From NCBI RefSeq assembly GCF_001518815.1, contig NZ_CP013987.1, positions 4,734,501 through 4,798,500 on the forward strand: DNA of 64,000 bases, given 5' to 3'. Shown piece after piece: positions 52,880 to 63,037 of the stretch (position 1 is the stretch's first letter; every line of letters starts with the position of its first letter). Below the pieces are notes generated by a model that was not told the origin of the DNA, ran no database searches, and was given only the letters and a program-made list of their open reading frames with translations. Position numbers and translations under genes: made by a program. The stretch is from Pseudomonas oryzihabitans (GTDB lineage: Bacteria > Pseudomonadota > Gammaproteobacteria > Pseudomonadales > Pseudomonadaceae).

Positions 52880-53785
52880 TCAGCCGCCGTGGCTTTGACT
52901 TTCCAGATGTCGCCAGACCTGCTGCACCAGCCGCTTGCGCAACAGGGCACAGCGGTAGAGGCGGATCTCCAGGCCGACCTGCCAGGCGGCGTCGCCACAC
53001 ACGGCCAGTTCGCCCCGGGCCAGCTCCGCCGCCACCGACAACTGCGGCACCCAGGCCACGCCCAGGCCCTGCAGGGCCATGGTCTTGAGGCTGTCGGCCA
53101 TGGCGGTTTCGTAGAGGGTCACGGCGCGCAGCTTGCGCTGGCGCAGGAGCAGATTCACCGACCGGCCGAGAAAGGCACCCGCGCTGTAGGCCAGCAGCGG
53201 CACGCTGCTCTGCCCGTCCAGCTGGAACATCGGTCGGCCTTCACCATCGGTGGCGCAGACCGGCAGCATGGCGGTGTGCGCCAGGTGCAGCGAAGGAAAC
53301 AGCTCCGGGTCCATCTGCAGGGCGGCGTCGGGATCGTGGAAGGCCAGCATCAGGTCGCAGGCGCCGTCACGCAGGGCGTGGATGGCATCGCCGACGTTGG
53401 TAGCCACCAGGCGACTGGCCAGCGCCAGACCCTGGCCACGCAGCCCGGCGATCCACTGCGGGAAGAAGCCCAGGGCCAGGGAGTGGGCGGCGGCGAACTG
53501 CAGCACCTCGCCCTGCCCGCCTTCCAGGTGATGCAGATGGCGCACCGTCTCGCCCAGTTGCTCCACCACGCTGCGCGCCGTGACCAGAAACAGCTGGCCG
53601 GCCTCGGTAAGGCTGATCGGGGTGTGGGATCTGTCCACCAGGGTCAGGCCGACGCTTTCCTCCAGGGCGCGGATGCGCCGGCTGAAGGCGGGCTGGGTGA
53701 CGAAACGCTTTTCGGCGGCCTGGGAAAAACTGTAGGTGGCCGCCAGGGCCACGAAGTCTTCCAGCCATTTGAATTCGATGTTCAT
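52880..53785 (-). CDS. LysR family transcriptional regulator
   Basis: A 301-residue regulator with the LysR winged helix at residues 1-60 (FVALAATYSFSQAAEKRFVTQPAFSRRIRALEESVGLTLVDRS) and a periplasmic-binding-like effector domain after residue 90. Starts at 53785 (MNIEFKWLEDF) and 53794 (MGAMNIEF) are both possible; neither has a strong ribosome binding site. It is divergent from aspA, the classical layout for a LysR regulator and its target, and lies 106 bp upstream of the lhp operon on the same strand. Confidence 0.9.
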   Translation of the reverse strand: MNIEFKWLEDFVALAATYSFSQAAEKRFVTQPAFSRRIRALEESVGLTLVDRSHTPISLTEAGQLFLVTARSVVEQLGETVRHLHHLEGGQGEVLQFAAAHSLALGFFPQWIAGLRGQGLALASRLVATNVGDAIHALRDGACDLMLAFHDPDAALQMDPELFPSLHLAHTAMLPVCATDGEGRPMFQLDGQSSVPLLAYSAGAFLGRSVNLLLRQRKLRAVTLYETAMADSLKTMALQGLGVAWVPQLSVAAELARGELAVCGDAAWQVGLEIRLYRCALLRKRLVQQVWRHLESQSHGG

Positions 53786-53829
53786 GGCGCCCATACGTCT
53801 TCGGATCTCATGAGGTCACAACCAAAGTT

Positions 53830-53844
53830 ATGCCGATCCGGCAT
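53830..53844. promoter_or_regulatory. Candidate LysR operator between lysR and aspA
   Basis: Inverted repeat ATGCCG-ATC-CGGCAT, which fits the LysR T-N11-A pattern. A related half-site (GGATCGGCAT) follows about 25 bases later in the 154-bp divergent spacer. Binding is inferred from position. Confidence 0.5.
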
Positions 53845-53939
53845 GAGGCTTGGCGGATCGGCATTGGCCGAGATCGGCTGGCAGGCCTAGATTCTAAGGC
53901 ATCGCGGCGCCCGCCGCTCGATCGAAGCCTAACGCTATC

Positions 53940-55373
<1,434 letters not shown>

Positions 55374-55408
55374 GCCTCGCACGCCAGACCTGAGCGGTAA
55401 CCGACGGC

Positions 55409-55467
55409 AACTCCCCGCGAGCGCGGTATCCTTCTTGCTTGGAAGGCTGCCACCGCTCCGGGGAGTT
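55409..55467 (+). promoter_or_regulatory. Three-tier hairpin covering the araC ribosome binding site
   Basis: Outer stem AACTCCCCG / CGGGGAGTT, middle GCGGT / ACCGC, and inner CCTTC / GAAGG are nested in order. The right outer arm contains GGGGAG, the ribosome binding site of the AraC gene starting at 55473. The structure may hold back translation or, with the TTTT after it, terminate aspA transcription. Both are inference. Confidence 0.55.
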
Positions 55468-55472
55468 TTCAC

Positions 55473-56474
55473 ATGCGTCAGTCCGGCTTGATCAATCTCA
55501 ACCTGGTATCCCTGGTCCTCCAGCAACTGGCGGCCGACACGCCTGCCCGGGCGGCACCGCTGCTGGCCGGTAGCGGCCTGCAGCTGGACGACCTCGAACA
55601 GCCCCATCGCCTCATCACCCTGGCCCAGGAACAGCGGGTCATCGCCAACGCACTACCCGTCGCGCCGCCCGAACTGGGGCTGCTGCTGGGCTGGCGGCTG
55701 CGCGTCTCCGGCTACGGCCTGCTCGGCTATGCCCTGCTCAGTGCCCCGACCCTGGGCGCGGCGTTGCAGGCGGCCCTGGCCCACCAGGGCCTGCTCGGCG
55801 CCTATTTCACCCTGCGCCTGGAGCGCCATGGCGACCTGGCCTGGCTCAGGGCCGACGACCATCCCTTCGCGCCAGAACTGGAACGCTGCAACGCCGAGTG
55901 CTGCCTGGCCTCGCTACGGGCGATCTGCTGCGACCTCCTGGGCACGCCTCTACCCCTGGTGCAGGTGGCTTTTCGGCACCCCGAGCCGACCTATCGCGAG
56001 CGCTATGACGATTGCTTCGGCACCGCGCCCCTGGCCTTCGGCGCCGCCTTCAATGGCCTGGCCTTTCCCATTGCCTGGCTGGAGCGCGGCCTGCCGCTGG
56101 CCGATCCGGTGACCCATCGCGACGCCCTGGAGCAGTGCGGCCGGCTGGCCCCCGAGCAGGATCGCCAGCGCGCCCTGCTCGCCCGCATCCGCACCCTGCT
56201 GGGCGCCGACCTGGCCGCACCACCCTCCTTCGAGACCCTGGCCGGCCACCTCGGCATGGCGCCGCGCAGCCTGCGCCGCCACCTGCAGGCGGGCGGCAGC
56301 GGCTATCAGCAACTGCTCGACGAACTGCGCTTCGAACGGGCACGTGATCTGCTGGCCCAGGAGCGCCTGCCCATCTATCGCATCGCCGAGGTGATGGGCT
56401 TCAGCGAAACCGCCAGTTTCCGCCATGCCTTTCGCCGCTGGAGTGGGCAATCGCCACGGGGTTATCGGCTCTAG
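55473..56474 (+). CDS. AraC family regulator with arabinose-binding-like domain
   Basis: A 333-residue regulator of the OruR/ArgR-like AraC group. Residues about 20-205 are a ligand domain of the type found in this group (RLRVSGYGLLGYALLSAPTLGAALQAAL), and residues 235-333 the AraC helix-turn-helix pair (FETLAGHLGMAPRSLRRHLQAGGSGYQQLLDELR; IYRIAEVMGFSETASFRHAFRRWSGQSPRGYR). GGGGAG lies upstream within a hairpin. The target is unknown; the downstream cupin gene begins 46 bp later. Confidence 0.9.
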   Translation: MRQSGLINLNLVSLVLQQLAADTPARAAPLLAGSGLQLDDLEQPHRLITLAQEQRVIANALPVAPPELGLLLGWRLRVSGYGLLGYALLSAPTLGAALQAALAHQGLLGAYFTLRLERHGDLAWLRADDHPFAPELERCNAECCLASLRAICCDLLGTPLPLVQVAFRHPEPTYRERYDDCFGTAPLAFGAAFNGLAFPIAWLERGLPLADPVTHRDALEQCGRLAPEQDRQRALLARIRTLLGADLAAPPSFETLAGHLGMAPRSLRRHLQAGGSGYQQLLDELRFERARDLLAQERLPIYRIAEVMGFSETASFRHAFRRWSGQSPRGYRL

Positions 56475-56519
56475 CGGCTGGCGTATGCTGGCGGTTCCTG
56501 CATACCGAGAGGCTCTGCC

Positions 56520-56876
56520 ATGCCAGCCCTGCACCTGCTCGCCGAACGCGGCCAACCCACCGATCAATACCGGCTACCGGCGGAAAAGCGCCTGGAAGGC
56601 GATCCGCTGCAGAGCCTCTGGCTCGACTACGAGGATGCCAGCGGCGTCTTCGCCGTCGGCCATTGGCACAGCGAGGTGGGCAAGTGGCGGGTGAACTACA
56701 CCGAGGAGGAGTATTGCCAGGTCCTCGAAGGCCTGAGCCTGGTCACCGATGACCAGGGCCGCACTACCCGCCTGGGGCCGGGCAGCACCTTCGTCGTGCC
56801 GCGTGGTTTCCAGGGCACCTGGGAGGTCGTGGAGCCAACCCTCAAGCGCTTCGTGGTCTACGAAGCCAAGGGCTGA
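56520..56876 (+). CDS. Cupin domain protein
   Basis: A 118-residue single-domain cupin. The two cupin motifs are degenerate: GKWRVNYTEEEYCQVLEGLSLVTDD (G-x-E-x6-G region with the conserved Glu and Gly) and LGPGSTFVVPRGFQGTWEV (P-x-G region). It resembles the EutQ-like/(S)-ureidoglycine-type cupins that bind small amine-related ligands, but no substrate can be assigned. It lies between an AraC regulator and polyamine genes in the same direction. Confidence 0.82.
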   Translation: MPALHLLAERGQPTDQYRLPAEKRLEGDPLQSLWLDYEDASGVFAVGHWHSEVGKWRVNYTEEEYCQVLEGLSLVTDDQGRTTRLGPGSTFVVPRGFQGTWEVVEPTLKRFVVYEAKG

Positions 56877-56999
56877 CATCTCTTGTGACGGCGCAAGGTA
56901 AGAATCTGGCCGGATCTATCCCCTTTTGGCCGCTGCGCCTCTCGTCGCGAGGCGCCGGGCTGGCAAGAATCAGGAGAGATCCCGCCGCCCGGAGTCACC

Positions 57000-58031
57000 A
57001 TGCGCATCCACCACAGTCCCGATCACACCCTGCACCATGGTCGTTGCGAATTGATCGACGGCCAGCTGCAGCCCTGTTTCGAAAAGCCCCAGCGCGTCGA
57101 ATTCATCCTCGCCGAGTGTCACCACCGGCAGCTCGGTGAGGTGGTGGCGCCCAGGGACTTTGGCCGGGCGCCCCTGGCACGTGTCCACAGCGAGGCCTAT
57201 CTCGACTTTCTCGCCGGTGCCTGGGACGAATGGGCCGCCGGGGGCGAGACCGTGGATCTGCTGCCCTATACCTGGCCCGCACGCACCCTGCGGCAGGTGC
57301 TGCCGCCCACCAGCCTGCATGGGCGTCTGGGCTACTACAGCTTCGACGGCGGCGCGCCCATCACCGCTGGTACCTGGCAGGCCGCCTACAGCGCCGCCCA
57401 GGTGGCGCTGAGCGCCGGTGCCGAGGTTGCCGCAGGCACGCGCAGCGCCTTCGCCCTCTGCCGTCCGCCGGGCCATCACGCCGCCGCCGACGTCATGGGC
57501 GGCTACTGCTATCTGAACAACGCCGCCATCGCCGCCCAGGCCGCCCTCGACGGCGGCGCGCGGCGGGTCGCCATCCTCGATGTCGACTACCACCACGGCA
57601 ACGGTACCCAGGACATCTTCTATGCCCGCGACGATGTCCTGTTTCTCTCGCTACACGGTGATCCGGGCTTCGAGTTCCCCTTCTTCCTCGGCTATGCCGA
57701 CGAGACCGGCACCGGCGCGGGCCAGGGCTTCAACCTCAACCTGCCGCTGCCCGCCGGCAGCGCCTGGGACAGCTGGAGCGCCGCGCTGGAGGTGGCCCTG
57801 ACGCGACTCCAGAGCTATGCCCCGGACCTGCTGCTGGTCTCCTTGGGCGTGGATACCTTCAAGGCCGATCCCATTTCCCAGTTCAAGCTGGAGAGCGATG
57901 ACTACCTGCGCCTGGGCGAACGCCTGGCGCGGCTCGGCCTGCCGACCCTGTTCGTCATGGAGGGCGGTTACGCCGTGGCGGAGATCGGCATCAACACGGT
58001 GAACGTCCTGGCCGCCTTCGACGGCGCCTGA
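57000..58031 (+). CDS. Acetylpolyamine amidohydrolase, histone-deacetylase family
   Basis: A 343-residue zinc hydrolase of the arginase/deacetylase fold that removes acetyl groups from acetylputrescine or related acetylpolyamines. The His pair is in RPPGHHAAADVMGGYCYLNN and zinc ligands in AILDVDYHHGNGTQDIFY (Asp, His); the third Asp is in SLGVDTFKADP. Length and sequence match bacterial AphA/AphB proteins. It precedes a polyamine-binding protein gene by 23 bp, so the pair probably imports and deacetylates polyamines, as in P. aeruginosa clusters with similar gene order. Confidence 0.9.
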   Translation: MRIHHSPDHTLHHGRCELIDGQLQPCFEKPQRVEFILAECHHRQLGEVVAPRDFGRAPLARVHSEAYLDFLAGAWDEWAAGGETVDLLPYTWPARTLRQVLPPTSLHGRLGYYSFDGGAPITAGTWQAAYSAAQVALSAGAEVAAGTRSAFALCRPPGHHAAADVMGGYCYLNNAAIAAQAALDGGARRVAILDVDYHHGNGTQDIFYARDDVLFLSLHGDPGFEFPFFLGYADETGTGAGQGFNLNLPLPAGSAWDSWSAALEVALTRLQSYAPDLLLVSLGVDTFKADPISQFKLESDDYLRLGERLARLGLPTLFVMEGGYAVAEIGINTVNVLAAFDGA

Positions 58032-58054
58032 TCCCTATCGCGAGGAATCCCACC

Positions 58055-59155
58055 ATGCACAGCCTCTTGCGTCCGCTCACCGCCCTGCTGGGCAGCGCCC
58101 TGCTCGCCAGCGCCGTCCAGGCCGCCGATCCTGGCGAACTGCGGGTCTACAACTGGGCCGACTACATCCTGCCCGAGACGCCCAAGGACTTCGCCAAGCA
58201 GACCGGCATTCGCGTCACCTGGGATACCTTCGACAGCAACGAGTCGCTGGAGGCCAAGCTGCTGACCGGTCGCTCCGGCTACGACCTGGTGATCCCTTCC
58301 AACCAGTTCCTGGAAACCCAGATCAAGGCCGGGGTGTTCCAGAAGCTGGACAAGACCAAGCTGCCCAACTGGCAGAATCTCGATCTCGAGTTGCTCAAGC
58401 TGCTGGAGGTCAACGATCCGGGTAACCAGTACGGCGTGCCCTACATGTACGGCACCATCCTCATCGGCTTCAATCCGGCCAAGGTCAAGGCGGCGCTGGG
58501 CGCGGATGCCCCGGTGGACAGCTGGGACCTGGTGTTCAAGCCGGAGAACATGGCCAAGCTCAAGAGCTGCGGCGTGGCCATGCTGGATTCGCCCTCGGAC
58601 ATCCTGCCGGTGGTACTGCACTACCTGGGCCTGGACCCCAACAGCGCCAACGCCAAGGACTACGAGAAGGCCACGGCGCTGATGCTGAAGATCCGTCCCT
58701 ACATGGCCTACTTCAACTCCACCAAGTACATGACCGATATCGCCAACGGCGACATCTGCGTGGCGGTGGGCTATTCGGGCAGCTTCTACCAGTTCGGCAA
58801 CCGCGCCAAGGAAGCCGGCAACGGCGTGGTGGTGGACTGGCGCCTGCCGCGCGAGGGTGCGCCCATCTGGTTCGACACCTGGGCCATTCCGGCCAGCGCC
58901 GCCAACGTCGACCAGGCCCATGCCTTCATCAACTACCTGCTCGAACCCAAGGTGATCGCCGGAATCAGCGACTACCTCGGCTATCCCAACGCGAACAAGC
59001 CGGGCATGCCGCTGGTGACGCCCACGATCCGCGACAACCACGACCTGGTGCCCACCCCGGAAATGCTCAAGAAGCTCTATGTGGTGCAGCCCCTGCCACA
59101 ACCCATCGAGCGGGTCCGCACCCGTGCCTGGAGTCGCATCAAGGCCGGCAACTGA
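58055..59155 (+). CDS. Polyamine ABC transporter periplasmic binding protein (PotF/SpuD type)
   Basis: A 366-residue exported protein with a 23-residue signal peptide (LLGSALLASAVQAA). The mature N-terminus ELRVYNWADYILPETPKDFAKQTGIRVTWDTFDSNE is the hallmark of putrescine/spermidine binding proteins, and SGYDLVIPSNQFLETQIKAG and GTILIGFNPAKVKAALG follow. No permease or ATPase genes are adjacent, so it may share membrane components with another pot/spu system. It probably supplies substrate to the amidohydrolase upstream. Confidence 0.92.
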   Translation: MHSLLRPLTALLGSALLASAVQAADPGELRVYNWADYILPETPKDFAKQTGIRVTWDTFDSNESLEAKLLTGRSGYDLVIPSNQFLETQIKAGVFQKLDKTKLPNWQNLDLELLKLLEVNDPGNQYGVPYMYGTILIGFNPAKVKAALGADAPVDSWDLVFKPENMAKLKSCGVAMLDSPSDILPVVLHYLGLDPNSANAKDYEKATALMLKIRPYMAYFNSTKYMTDIANGDICVAVGYSGSFYQFGNRAKEAGNGVVVDWRLPREGAPIWFDTWAIPASAANVDQAHAFINYLLEPKVIAGISDYLGYPNANKPGMPLVTPTIRDNHDLVPTPEMLKKLYVVQPLPQPIERVRTRAWSRIKAGN

Positions 59156-59177
59156 AGGCCGAGACGTCCATGACGGC

Positions 59178-59206
59178 CCGAATGGTAGCCAAGTGCTACC
59201 ATTCGG
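59178..59206. terminator. Strong hairpin after the polyamine-binding protein gene
   Basis: Perfect 12-bp stem CCGAATGGTAGC / GCTACCATTCGG with a five-base loop, 22 bp after the stop. There is no T-run, so it may be a 3'-end stabiliser or a factor-assisted terminator. Confidence 0.55.
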
Positions 59207-59299
59207 CGGCTATACCCTCTTATCCGGGAACCCCCTATCGCGCTAAGGGACTTATTGTGCTGAAGTGACCTATCGGATTTTCCTGCCAGGTACGGCACC

Positions 59300-60511
59300 A
59301 TGTCCCTCAGTCTTGCCCTCGCCCGAGCGCTGGCTCGCCCTTTCTGGGCCCTGCGCTTCGAGCCGATATTGGAACAGCATTACCAGCAGGACATCGCCCG
59401 TTCGCGCCAGCGCCACCTGCTCATCAGTCTGACGGTCGCCATCCTGGCCTACGCCAGCTTCTCGATCTGGGACTGGATCCTGATGACCGAGGCCTTCTGG
59501 GTCATCAGCCTCCTCAGCGCCCTGGTGGTGCTCGGCGGGGGCATGACGCTCTTGGCCCTCAAACTGATGCCGGCCGAGCATCCGGCACGCGAGTGGCTGG
59601 GCATCCTGCCGTGTCTGCTGGCCTATGCACCGCCGCTGTTCGACCTCCAGGCGAGCGATGTCGCGCATCGTGCCCTCTGGCTGGCCACCCTCCCCCTCAT
59701 GACGCTGTTCACCAACAGCTGCATCGCCCCACCCCTACGGCAGGCGGCGGCACATAGCCTGTTCGCCCTGCTGACCATCGGCCTGGCCACCCAGATGCAC
59801 GGTCTGCCCGCCGTGGAGGCTTCGCTGGTGCTCACCCTGGCCGGCGCCACCGTGGTCTTTACCCTGCTCAACAGCTTCTGGATGGAAAGGGCCCGCCGGC
59901 AGGGCTATCTGCTGATTCTGCGTGATCGGTTGCGCAACGAAGAGCTGGCCGCCACCAACCGCGTTCTGGAACAGCAATCAGCCACGGACCCCCTCACCGG
60001 CGTGGCCAACCGCCGGGCCCTGATGCAGGCCCTTACCACCGCCCTGGCGCGTCCCCCGATCCGACCGCTGCTCCTGCTGATGATCGATGTCGATCACTTC
60101 AAGGCCTTCAACGATCGCTATGGGCACCCGGCCGGCGATCGCTGCCTGCAGCAGGTCGCCACTGCCCTGGCCAGTGAATTGCGCGCCGGCGACTGCCTGG
60201 CCCGCTACGGCGGCGAGGAATTCGCCATCCTCTGCACGCCCACGCGCGAGGAAGATAGCGGCAAACTGGCCCAGCGCCTGCTGGAGGCGGTGCGTCGACT
60301 GGAAATTCCTCATCTTGGGCCCAACGCCGGTCCGCGGGTAACGGTGAGCATCGGCGGTGCCTGTGCCCGGCTGGACCACGACTGCGCCGAAACCTTTCTC
60401 GAAGCCGCCGACCGGCAACTCTACTGGGCCAAGCAGGCAGGCCGTGACCAGGCGATCCTGGAAGACTGCGATCGATGCCAGACGCCGGTCGGTGATCTCC
60501 CGCTAGCCTAG
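59300..60511 (+). CDS. Membrane-bound diguanylate cyclase (GGDEF)
   Basis: A 403-residue protein. The N-terminal 210 residues hold about five to six hydrophobic helices (HLLISLTVAILAYASFSIWDWIL; VISLLSALVVLGGGMTLLAL; SLVLTLAGATVVFTLLNSFWM), resembling a 7TM-like sensor. The C-terminal GGDEF domain begins near residue 230 (DPLTGVANRRALM) and has an intact active site RYGGEEFAIL. The product-inhibition I-site RxxD is present (RAGD, five residues before GGEEF). It makes cyclic di-GMP from GTP. Its stop region overlaps the convergent XRE gene by nine bases. Confidence 0.93.
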   Translation: MSLSLALARALARPFWALRFEPILEQHYQQDIARSRQRHLLISLTVAILAYASFSIWDWILMTEAFWVISLLSALVVLGGGMTLLALKLMPAEHPAREWLGILPCLLAYAPPLFDLQASDVAHRALWLATLPLMTLFTNSCIAPPLRQAAAHSLFALLTIGLATQMHGLPAVEASLVLTLAGATVVFTLLNSFWMERARRQGYLLILRDRLRNEELAATNRVLEQQSATDPLTGVANRRALMQALTTALARPPIRPLLLLMIDVDHFKAFNDRYGHPAGDRCLQQVATALASELRAGDCLARYGGEEFAILCTPTREEDSGKLAQRLLEAVRRLEIPHLGPNAGPRVTVSIGGACARLDHDCAETFLEAADRQLYWAKQAGRDQAILEDCDRCQTPVGDLPLA

Positions 60512-61291
60512 CCGATAGACCCGATCGACCAGGGTCGCGCTGGCCAGGCGCTGGCGCAGATCGTCGTCCAGGTGGGGGTCCTGCCAGTCGTAGAGACCGA
60601 TGCGGCCATAGGCCTGGCCGCGCCGGGGGCGGGTGCCCAGGTACTCCCAGACCACCCGGGTGCAGGCCGGCTCGCGCCGGTCGGAGGCGCTGACGCCCAA
60701 CTTGAGGCCGTTGAGGCGATCGATGCGATTGCGGGCGCTGGGCAACAGCACCGTCTGCGACAGCTCGTTGCCGGTGAGGGACTCGTAGTCGGTGAAGAAC
60801 AGCCGGCTTTCCAGGCTCATGGCCAGGCCCAGGTAGCGAAAGCGTGCCTGGCTCGTGGCCTCGCCCTGACGACGCAGGCGTTCGAAACGCACATAGCGAA
60901 AGACGCCTTCCTCCTCGAACAGCCGTACCAGCCCACAGAGCACCACGCCCGGGGTGGAGAGCGACGGATAGTATTCGTGGTAGTAGCCCTGGTAGCGGGC
61001 CAAGCCTTCCTGGCGCTCGCCGAACAGGGCCAGCGTCTGCCCCGCCCACCCCGTCTCCTGGCTGACCGGTGCCCCCAGGCGCGCCGCGAATTGCCGTTGC
61101 GGCAGCTGCAGATCGCTGGCCGGCAGCCCGAAGAATTCCGCCAGTCGCTGCAGGTTGTAGGGCGACGGACGGCTCTGACCGTTGAGGTAGCGATTGAACT
61201 GGGCACGGTTGATACCGACGGCGCGACAGACGGCGGCAATCGAGCGGTGGCGCTGGCAGAGCAGCTGCAAATTGGCGGAAAAATCGCTCAT
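60503..61291 (-). CDS. XRE-type helix-turn-helix regulator
   Basis: A 262-residue protein with an N-terminal Cro/C1-type helix-turn-helix (about residues 10-65; SIAAVCRAVGINRAQFNRYLNGQSRPSPYNLQRLAEFFG) and a roughly 190-residue C-terminal domain (YQGYYHEYYPSLSTPGVVLCGLVRLFEEEG) of unknown fold, found in Pseudomonas regulators of amino-acid related genes. The start at 61291 is chosen since it opens on the HTH; an upstream extension to 61573 has no support. It is divergent from the agcS gene, its possible target. Confidence 0.85.
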   Translation of the reverse strand: MSDFSANLQLLCQRHRSIAAVCRAVGINRAQFNRYLNGQSRPSPYNLQRLAEFFGLPASDLQLPQRQFAARLGAPVSQETGWAGQTLALFGERQEGLARYQGYYHEYYPSLSTPGVVLCGLVRLFEEEGVFRYVRFERLRRQGEATSQARFRYLGLAMSLESRLFFTDYESLTGNELSQTVLLPSARNRIDRLNGLKLGVSASDRREPACTRVVWEYLGTRPRRGQAYGRIGLYDWQDPHLDDDLRQRLASATLVDRVYRLG

Positions 61292-61401
61292 GAAACCTGC
61301 CCAAGCTTGACAGACGGCCGGAAAACTAGCATCAAGTCGCGCCATTTTGAAGCGAGGCGCGGAATTGTCCACGCCGATGGGATAGCCGAACCTAGGCGGC
61401 C

Positions 61402-61477
61402 CGGTCCGTCTTACTGCCCGTTCCACCCGGACCGATCCGTCCCAGCGCCCTGTCCCGGTCGTCGCCCCACGACCGGG
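61402..61477. other. Two inverted repeats in the xre-agcS divergent region
   Basis: CGGTCCG (61402-61408) / CGGACCG (61428-61434), and the perfect 9-bp hairpin CCCGGTCGT / ACGACCGGG (61454-61477, six-base loop). The 276-bp gap 61292-61567 has no gene. A further hairpin CCAAGGC / GCCTTGG (61515-61538) lies close to the agcS start. They may be regulator sites or leader structures; I see no glycine-riboswitch consensus. Confidence 0.4.
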
Positions 61478-61567
61478 CACGGCGTCGGGAGCGGGATATT
61501 CCACAATAATAGCCCCAAGGCTTGCGAGCCGGCCTTGGAGCATCACTAGCATGCTCGAGGATTCTTC

Positions 61568-63022
61568 ATGCACTACCTAGAAATGCTCAATGACTTCCTG
61601 TCCGGCCACGTACTCATCGTGCTGATCGTCGGCCTGGGCAGCTATTTCACCCTGCGCTCGCGATTCGTGCAGGTGCGTCATTTCCCACACATGTTCACCG
61701 TGTTCAAGGATTCCCTGCGCAACAGCGGCGACGGCCTGAGCTCCTTCCAGGCACTGATGCTCAGCCTGGCCGGTCGCGTGGGTGCCGGCAACATCGCCGG
61801 CGTAGGCCTGGCCGTGACCCTGGGTGGCCCCGGTGCCGTGTTCTGGATGTGGGTGACCGCCCTGGTCGGCATGGCCAGCAGCTTCTTCGAGTGCACCCTG
61901 GCGCAGGTCTACAAGCGCGCCGATGGCGATGGCCTCTACATCGGTGGTCCGGCGTACTACATCCAGCACGGCCTCAACAAGCGCTGGATGGCGCTGATCT
62001 TCTCTGGCCTGCTGCTGGTGACCTACGGCTTCGCCTTCGTCGGCCTGCAGTCCTTCACCGTGACCCACTCGCTGGAAAACGCCTTCGGCCTGCCGGTGCA
62101 GTACACCGGGATCGCCCTGGCCATCCTGCTGGGCCTGGTGTTCATCGGTGGTATCAAGCGCATCGCCGCGGTCTCCGACATCCTGGTGCCGGTCAAGACC
62201 CTGGCCTACATCGCCGTCACCCTCTATGTGATCATCACCCAGATCGAGCTGGTGCCCGGCACCCTGATGACCATCGTCAAGAGCGCCTTCGGCCTGGAGC
62301 CGGCCTTCGCCGGTCTGCTGGGCGCCGCCATCACCATGGGCGTCAAGCGGGGCGTCTTCGCCAACGAAGCCGGCCTGGGCGCCGCGCCCAACGTCGCCGC
62401 CGTGGCCGCGGTCAAGCACCCGGCCGCCCAGGGCGTGGTGCAGGCCTTCAGCGTCTTCCTCGACACCTTCGTCATCTGCACCTGTACCGCGCTGCTGATC
62501 CTGCTCTCCGGCTTCTATGCCCCGGGCTTCGACGGCGACGGCATCGTGCTGACCCAGAACTCCCTGGCCGCGGTGGTCGGTGACTGGGGTCGCATCTTCA
62601 TCAGCGTCGCCCTGTCGCTGTTCGTCTTCACCTGCATCCTCTACAACATCTACCTGGGTGAAAACGGCCTGCGCTACCTGCTCGGCCGCGGCAAGGCCGT
62701 GCTGCTCGGCTATCGCGGCCTGGTGCTGGTGCTGATCTGCTGGGGCTCCATGCAGAACCTGACCACGGTGTTCGCCTTCGCCGACATCACCATGACCTGC
62801 CTGGCCTTCGTCAACCTGATCGCCCTGGCGATGCTGATCAAGGTCGGCATGCGCATCCTCAACGACTACGACGCCCAGCGCCGCGCCGGTGTCGATCAGC
62901 CGGTGTTTGATGCCGACCAGTTCCGCGACCTGGACTTGGATCGCCAGGCCTGGCCGTCGCTGGATCGTCTGGAAGACACCGTCGCCGAAGCCCGCGCCGC
63001 CCAGCCGCGCCAGGCGCACTGA
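61568..63022 (+). CDS. Alanine/glycine:cation symporter
   Basis: A 484-residue inner-membrane transporter of the AGCS family with about 11 membrane helices. Family motifs include SSFQALMLSLAGRVGAGNIAGVGLAVTLGGPGAVFWMW, ECTLAQVYK, and GVKRGVFANEAGLGAAPNVAAVA. It imports alanine and/or glycine with sodium or protons. The hydrophilic C-terminal tail (about 35 residues) is not conserved. It is followed by a REP-type repeat and a terminator and then by an asparaginase gene. Substrate choice (alanine, glycine or both) is not deducible. Confidence 0.93.
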   Translation: MHYLEMLNDFLSGHVLIVLIVGLGSYFTLRSRFVQVRHFPHMFTVFKDSLRNSGDGLSSFQALMLSLAGRVGAGNIAGVGLAVTLGGPGAVFWMWVTALVGMASSFFECTLAQVYKRADGDGLYIGGPAYYIQHGLNKRWMALIFSGLLLVTYGFAFVGLQSFTVTHSLENAFGLPVQYTGIALAILLGLVFIGGIKRIAAVSDILVPVKTLAYIAVTLYVIITQIELVPGTLMTIVKSAFGLEPAFAGLLGAAITMGVKRGVFANEAGLGAAPNVAAVAAVKHPAAQGVVQAFSVFLDTFVICTCTALLILLSGFYAPGFDGDGIVLTQNSLAAVVGDWGRIFISVALSLFVFTCILYNIYLGENGLRYLLGRGKAVLLGYRGLVLVLICWGSMQNLTTVFAFADITMTCLAFVNLIALAMLIKVGMRILNDYDAQRRAGVDQPVFDADQFRDLDLDRQAWPSLDRLEDTVAEARAAQPRQAH

Positions 63023-63037
63023 CCGCCGCAGCGGTCA

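Noticed and set aside
61292-61567. Glycine riboswitch before the alanine/glycine symporter
   Set aside because: The tandem aptamer consensus is not visible; the hairpins are short and GC-rich.
61577-63019. 480-codon frame opposite the symporter gene
   Set aside because: Its translation is extremely rich in His, Asp, Gly and Gln, the usual reverse of a hydrophobic transporter gene.
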